Origin: WTFY01 sp011523795
GTDB taxonomy: Bacteria > Pseudomonadota > Gammaproteobacteria > UBA4575
DNA: 64,000 nt
Assembly: GCA_965207475.1 (NCBI GenBank)
Contig: OZ242278.1
Coordinates: forward strand, 2,076,537 to 2,140,536
Reading direction: 5' to 3'
Under the pieces are notes generated by a model. That model was not told where the DNA came from. It saw nothing but the letters and a program-made list of their open reading frames with translations, and did no database searches. Every line of letters begins with the position of its first letter. Position 1 is the stretch's first letter. Shown here piece after piece: positions 62,771 to 64,000 of the stretch. The position numbers and the translations under genes were made by a program.

Positions 62771-63148
62771 ATGCACATATCGAATGCACGACATGGATTC
62801 AGGGCGCAGATGGCTGCTGCCTGCAAGGCAAAACTGGTCGCAGTGGCCGTATTCCTTCCGCTGTCGCTCTGGGCGGCGCTGCCGACGCCGGTGGCGCCGA
62901 GCACCTCTCCGGCGGCCGGCGACTGGATCGGCCTGATCCGGGGGTACATCAAGGACGGCGGGCTGGTGCTCGGGCTGGCGCTCGCCGTGATGGGTTTTCT
63001 GTGGGTGGCCTACCTGGGCTTTGCCAAGTTCAACGAGGCGCGCCAGGGCAAGGCGGAGTGGGCCGAGGTCGGCATGCTCGGCATCGTCGGGGCGGTAGTC
63101 CTGATCTTTGCGAGCTACCTGCTCACCGAGGCTGCAGGCGTCATTTAG
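62771..63148 (+). CDS. TIGR03745-family ICE membrane protein
   Basis: A 125-residue protein with an N-terminal signal-like segment (residues 20-37, cleavage near WAA), the sequence SPAAGDWIGLIRGYIKDGG and two further hydrophobic helices. AGGAGG (62757-62762) lies 8 bases before the ATG at 62771. It is the pilin-like partner usually following TIGR03758. Confidence 0.87.
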   Translation: MHISNARHGFRAQMAAACKAKLVAVAVFLPLSLWAALPTPVAPSTSPAAGDWIGLIRGYIKDGGLVLGLALAVMGFLWVAYLGFAKFNEARQGKAEWAEVGMLGIVGAVVLIFASYLLTEAAGVI

Positions 63149-63178
63149 GGGTTTGTCCGGCCAGCGCACTGCAGAATC

Positions 63179-63556
63179 ATGTCCGGTTCGCACGAAGTCT
63201 TGGCCGACCGGCTCAATGCCGAGCCGGCCATCTTCAGGGGCTGCTCGTCTTCCGAGCTGGGCATGATGGTGGGGATCGCCATCGTGGTCTGGTTGCCGCT
63301 GGGTTTCCTGCTGGCCTGGCTTCTGAGTGCGGCCACCATGGGATTCGGGATTGCGGGGGTCGGCGTGGTGGGGTCCGTGGTGATCCTGGCCACGCTGTTC
63401 CAGCGCATCAAGCGCAACCGCCCGGAGGGCTATTACCAGCAGTGGCTGCGCATGCGCCTGCATGCGCTGGGGCTTGGCCGCGCGCCCTGGGTGTTGCGAA
63501 GCGGGACCTGGGATACCGGGAGGACGCATGCGCCGCTACCGGCTCGAGATCGATAA
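63179..63556 (+). CDS. TIGR03750-family conjugal transfer protein
   Basis: A 125-residue protein with the family N-terminus VLADRLNAEPAIFRGCSSSELG, two adjacent membrane segments (residues about 30-70) and the RPEGYYQQWL motif. It is a TraL-like inner-membrane component of the transfer apparatus. It overlaps the next gene by 29 bases. Confidence 0.9.
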   Translation: MSGSHEVLADRLNAEPAIFRGCSSSELGMMVGIAIVVWLPLGFLLAWLLSAATMGFGIAGVGVVGSVVILATLFQRIKRNRPEGYYQQWLRMRLHALGLGRAPWVLRSGTWDTGRTHAPLPARDR

Positions 63557-64000
63557 CGTCCGTGCGCACCTGCGCTCGCTGTGGGTCGTGATCGGCATGC
63601 AGGGGCTTGTCATCCTGGCGCTGTGGTTCGGCTGGAGCCAGGCGCCCCGCCATCTTCGCATCCACATCCCGCCCGATCTTCGCTCCGGGGCCGTGCTGGG
63701 CATGGAGGAAGTGTCCGCGGCCAACGTCTACGCCTTCGCCTTCTACATCTTCCAGCAGCTCAACCGCTGGCCGGACGACGGTGCCACGGATTACGGCAAG
63801 GCGATCTTCCGAATCTCGCCGTACCTGACGCCGCGCTACCGCAACGACCTGGTCGCGGACATGGAACTGAAGGCCAGGCGGGGCGAGCTGGCGTACCGTG
63901 TGCGGGGCATGCAGCAAGTTCCGGGTCATGGCTATGAAGAGCGCCGTGTGGACGTGCTGTCACCGGGTGTCTGGGTGGTGTGGCTGGACCTGGAGCTGCT
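63528..64000 (+). CDS. PFL_4703-family (TIGR03746) ICE protein, 3' end outside the window
   Basis: The first 157 residues are present: MRRYRLEIDNVRAHLRSLW, one membrane helix (VVIGMQGLVILALWFGW), then LRIHIPPDLRSGAV and a periplasmic domain, like TraE/VirB8-type scaffold proteins. GGGAGG before the ATG is a good ribosome-binding site. Confidence 0.9.
   Translation, partial: MRRYRLEIDNVRAHLRSLWVVIGMQGLVILALWFGWSQAPRHLRIHIPPDLRSGAVLGMEEVSAANVYAFAFYIFQQLNRWPDDGATDYGKAIFRISPYLTPRYRNDLVADMELKARRGELAYRVRGMQQVPGHGYEERRVDVLSPGVWVVWLDLEL

Larger units (their letters stand above)
42053..64000. mobile_element. PFGI-1/ICEclc-type integrative and conjugative element (incomplete; runs off the window)
   Basis: From the 3' end of tRNA-Ser onward the base composition rises and the genes belong to the ICE family defined by the TIGR0374x/0375x/0376x conjugation proteins: ParB, DUF2857, STY4528, PFL_4669, STY4534, RadC, TIGR03759, TIGR03765, TraD, TIGR03747, TIGR03758, TIGR03745, TIGR03750 and PFL_4703. 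No second copy of the tRNA 3' end occurs before 64000, so the right boundary lies outside. ParA, DnaB, Ssb and TopB, usual in this family, are not in the visible part. The left edge at the tRNA is inferred; bases 42053-42313 hold no gene. Confidence 0.85.

Noticed and set aside
1..64000. CRISPR array or insertion sequence
   Set aside because: No regularly spaced short repeats were seen, and no transposase with terminal inverted repeats. The only exact long repeat is inside the dksA-like gene.

Overview
The window reads as chromosome of a gammaproteobacterium carrying one integrative and conjugative element (ICE). Bases 1-42052 are moderate-GC chromosome with the conserved block rimP-nusA-infB-rbfA-truB-rpsO-pnp, guaB-guaA, xseA, ribBA and a DUF1820 gene, ending in an intact tRNA-Ser(GGA). 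From about 42053 to the window end (64000) the sequence becomes visibly GC-richer and carries the backbone of a PFGI-1/SPI-7/ICEclc-type ICE (G-type conjugation system). The lineage below class cannot be fixed from the sequence alone.

Region 1 (1-11590) looks like a flavin and organosulfur catabolic neighbourhood: a flavin reductase, an NtrC-type sigma-54 response regulator, a branched-chain-amino-acid-type substrate-binding protein, a fused RibBA that makes FMN precursors, an SfnG-like FMNH2-dependent monooxygenase, an MsuE-like FMN reductase with a decayed partial copy beside it, an OsmC protein and a lipoyl-domain dihydrolipoyl dehydrogenase. Good sigma-54 promoter matches lie ahead of the flavin reductase and the binding protein, on either side of the regulator.

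Region 2 (11600-30750) holds the translation/RNA operon with an attenuator-like hairpin before rimP. It continues with msrB, a hydrocarbon-hydroxylation cluster (AlkB/XylM-type membrane oxygenase, small ferredoxin, GST, XylA-like reductase, small membrane protein), a DksA homologue with a histone-like tail built of exact 168-bp DNA repeats, xseA, guaBA and tadA.

Region 3 (31200-42052) has an acyl-CoA-synthetase-like gene followed by livGHMF transporter genes that lack a local binding protein. Next come an MBL hydrolase, rraA, isocitrate lyase next to isocitrate dehydrogenase, DUF1820 and tRNA-Ser.

Region 4 (42053-64000, incomplete) is the ICE. It starts with AlpA, a truncated HTH gene and a LexA/S24 repressor divergent from a Cro-like gene. 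The core module follows: ParB, DUF2857, STY4528-type replication protein, PFL_4669, a small ORF, ParM, STY4534, RadC, DUF6573 and an internal tyrosine recombinase. A zeta-toxin pair comes next, then transfer genes (TIGR03759, TIGR03765, TraD, a frameshifted TIGR03747, TIGR03758, TIGR03745, TIGR03750, PFL_4703). The transfer run is split by a lower-GC cargo island: a broken HepT remnant, two HEPN-like genes and a NYN nuclease gene, a plausible defence cassette. The intergenic spaces of the core module carry repeated structured elements. Two copies of an apparent pseudoknot show compensatory base changes, and there are nested GC hairpins and a perfect 15-bp inverted repeat. The pseudoknot family and the HEPN/NYN cargo are the best candidates for something undescribed.
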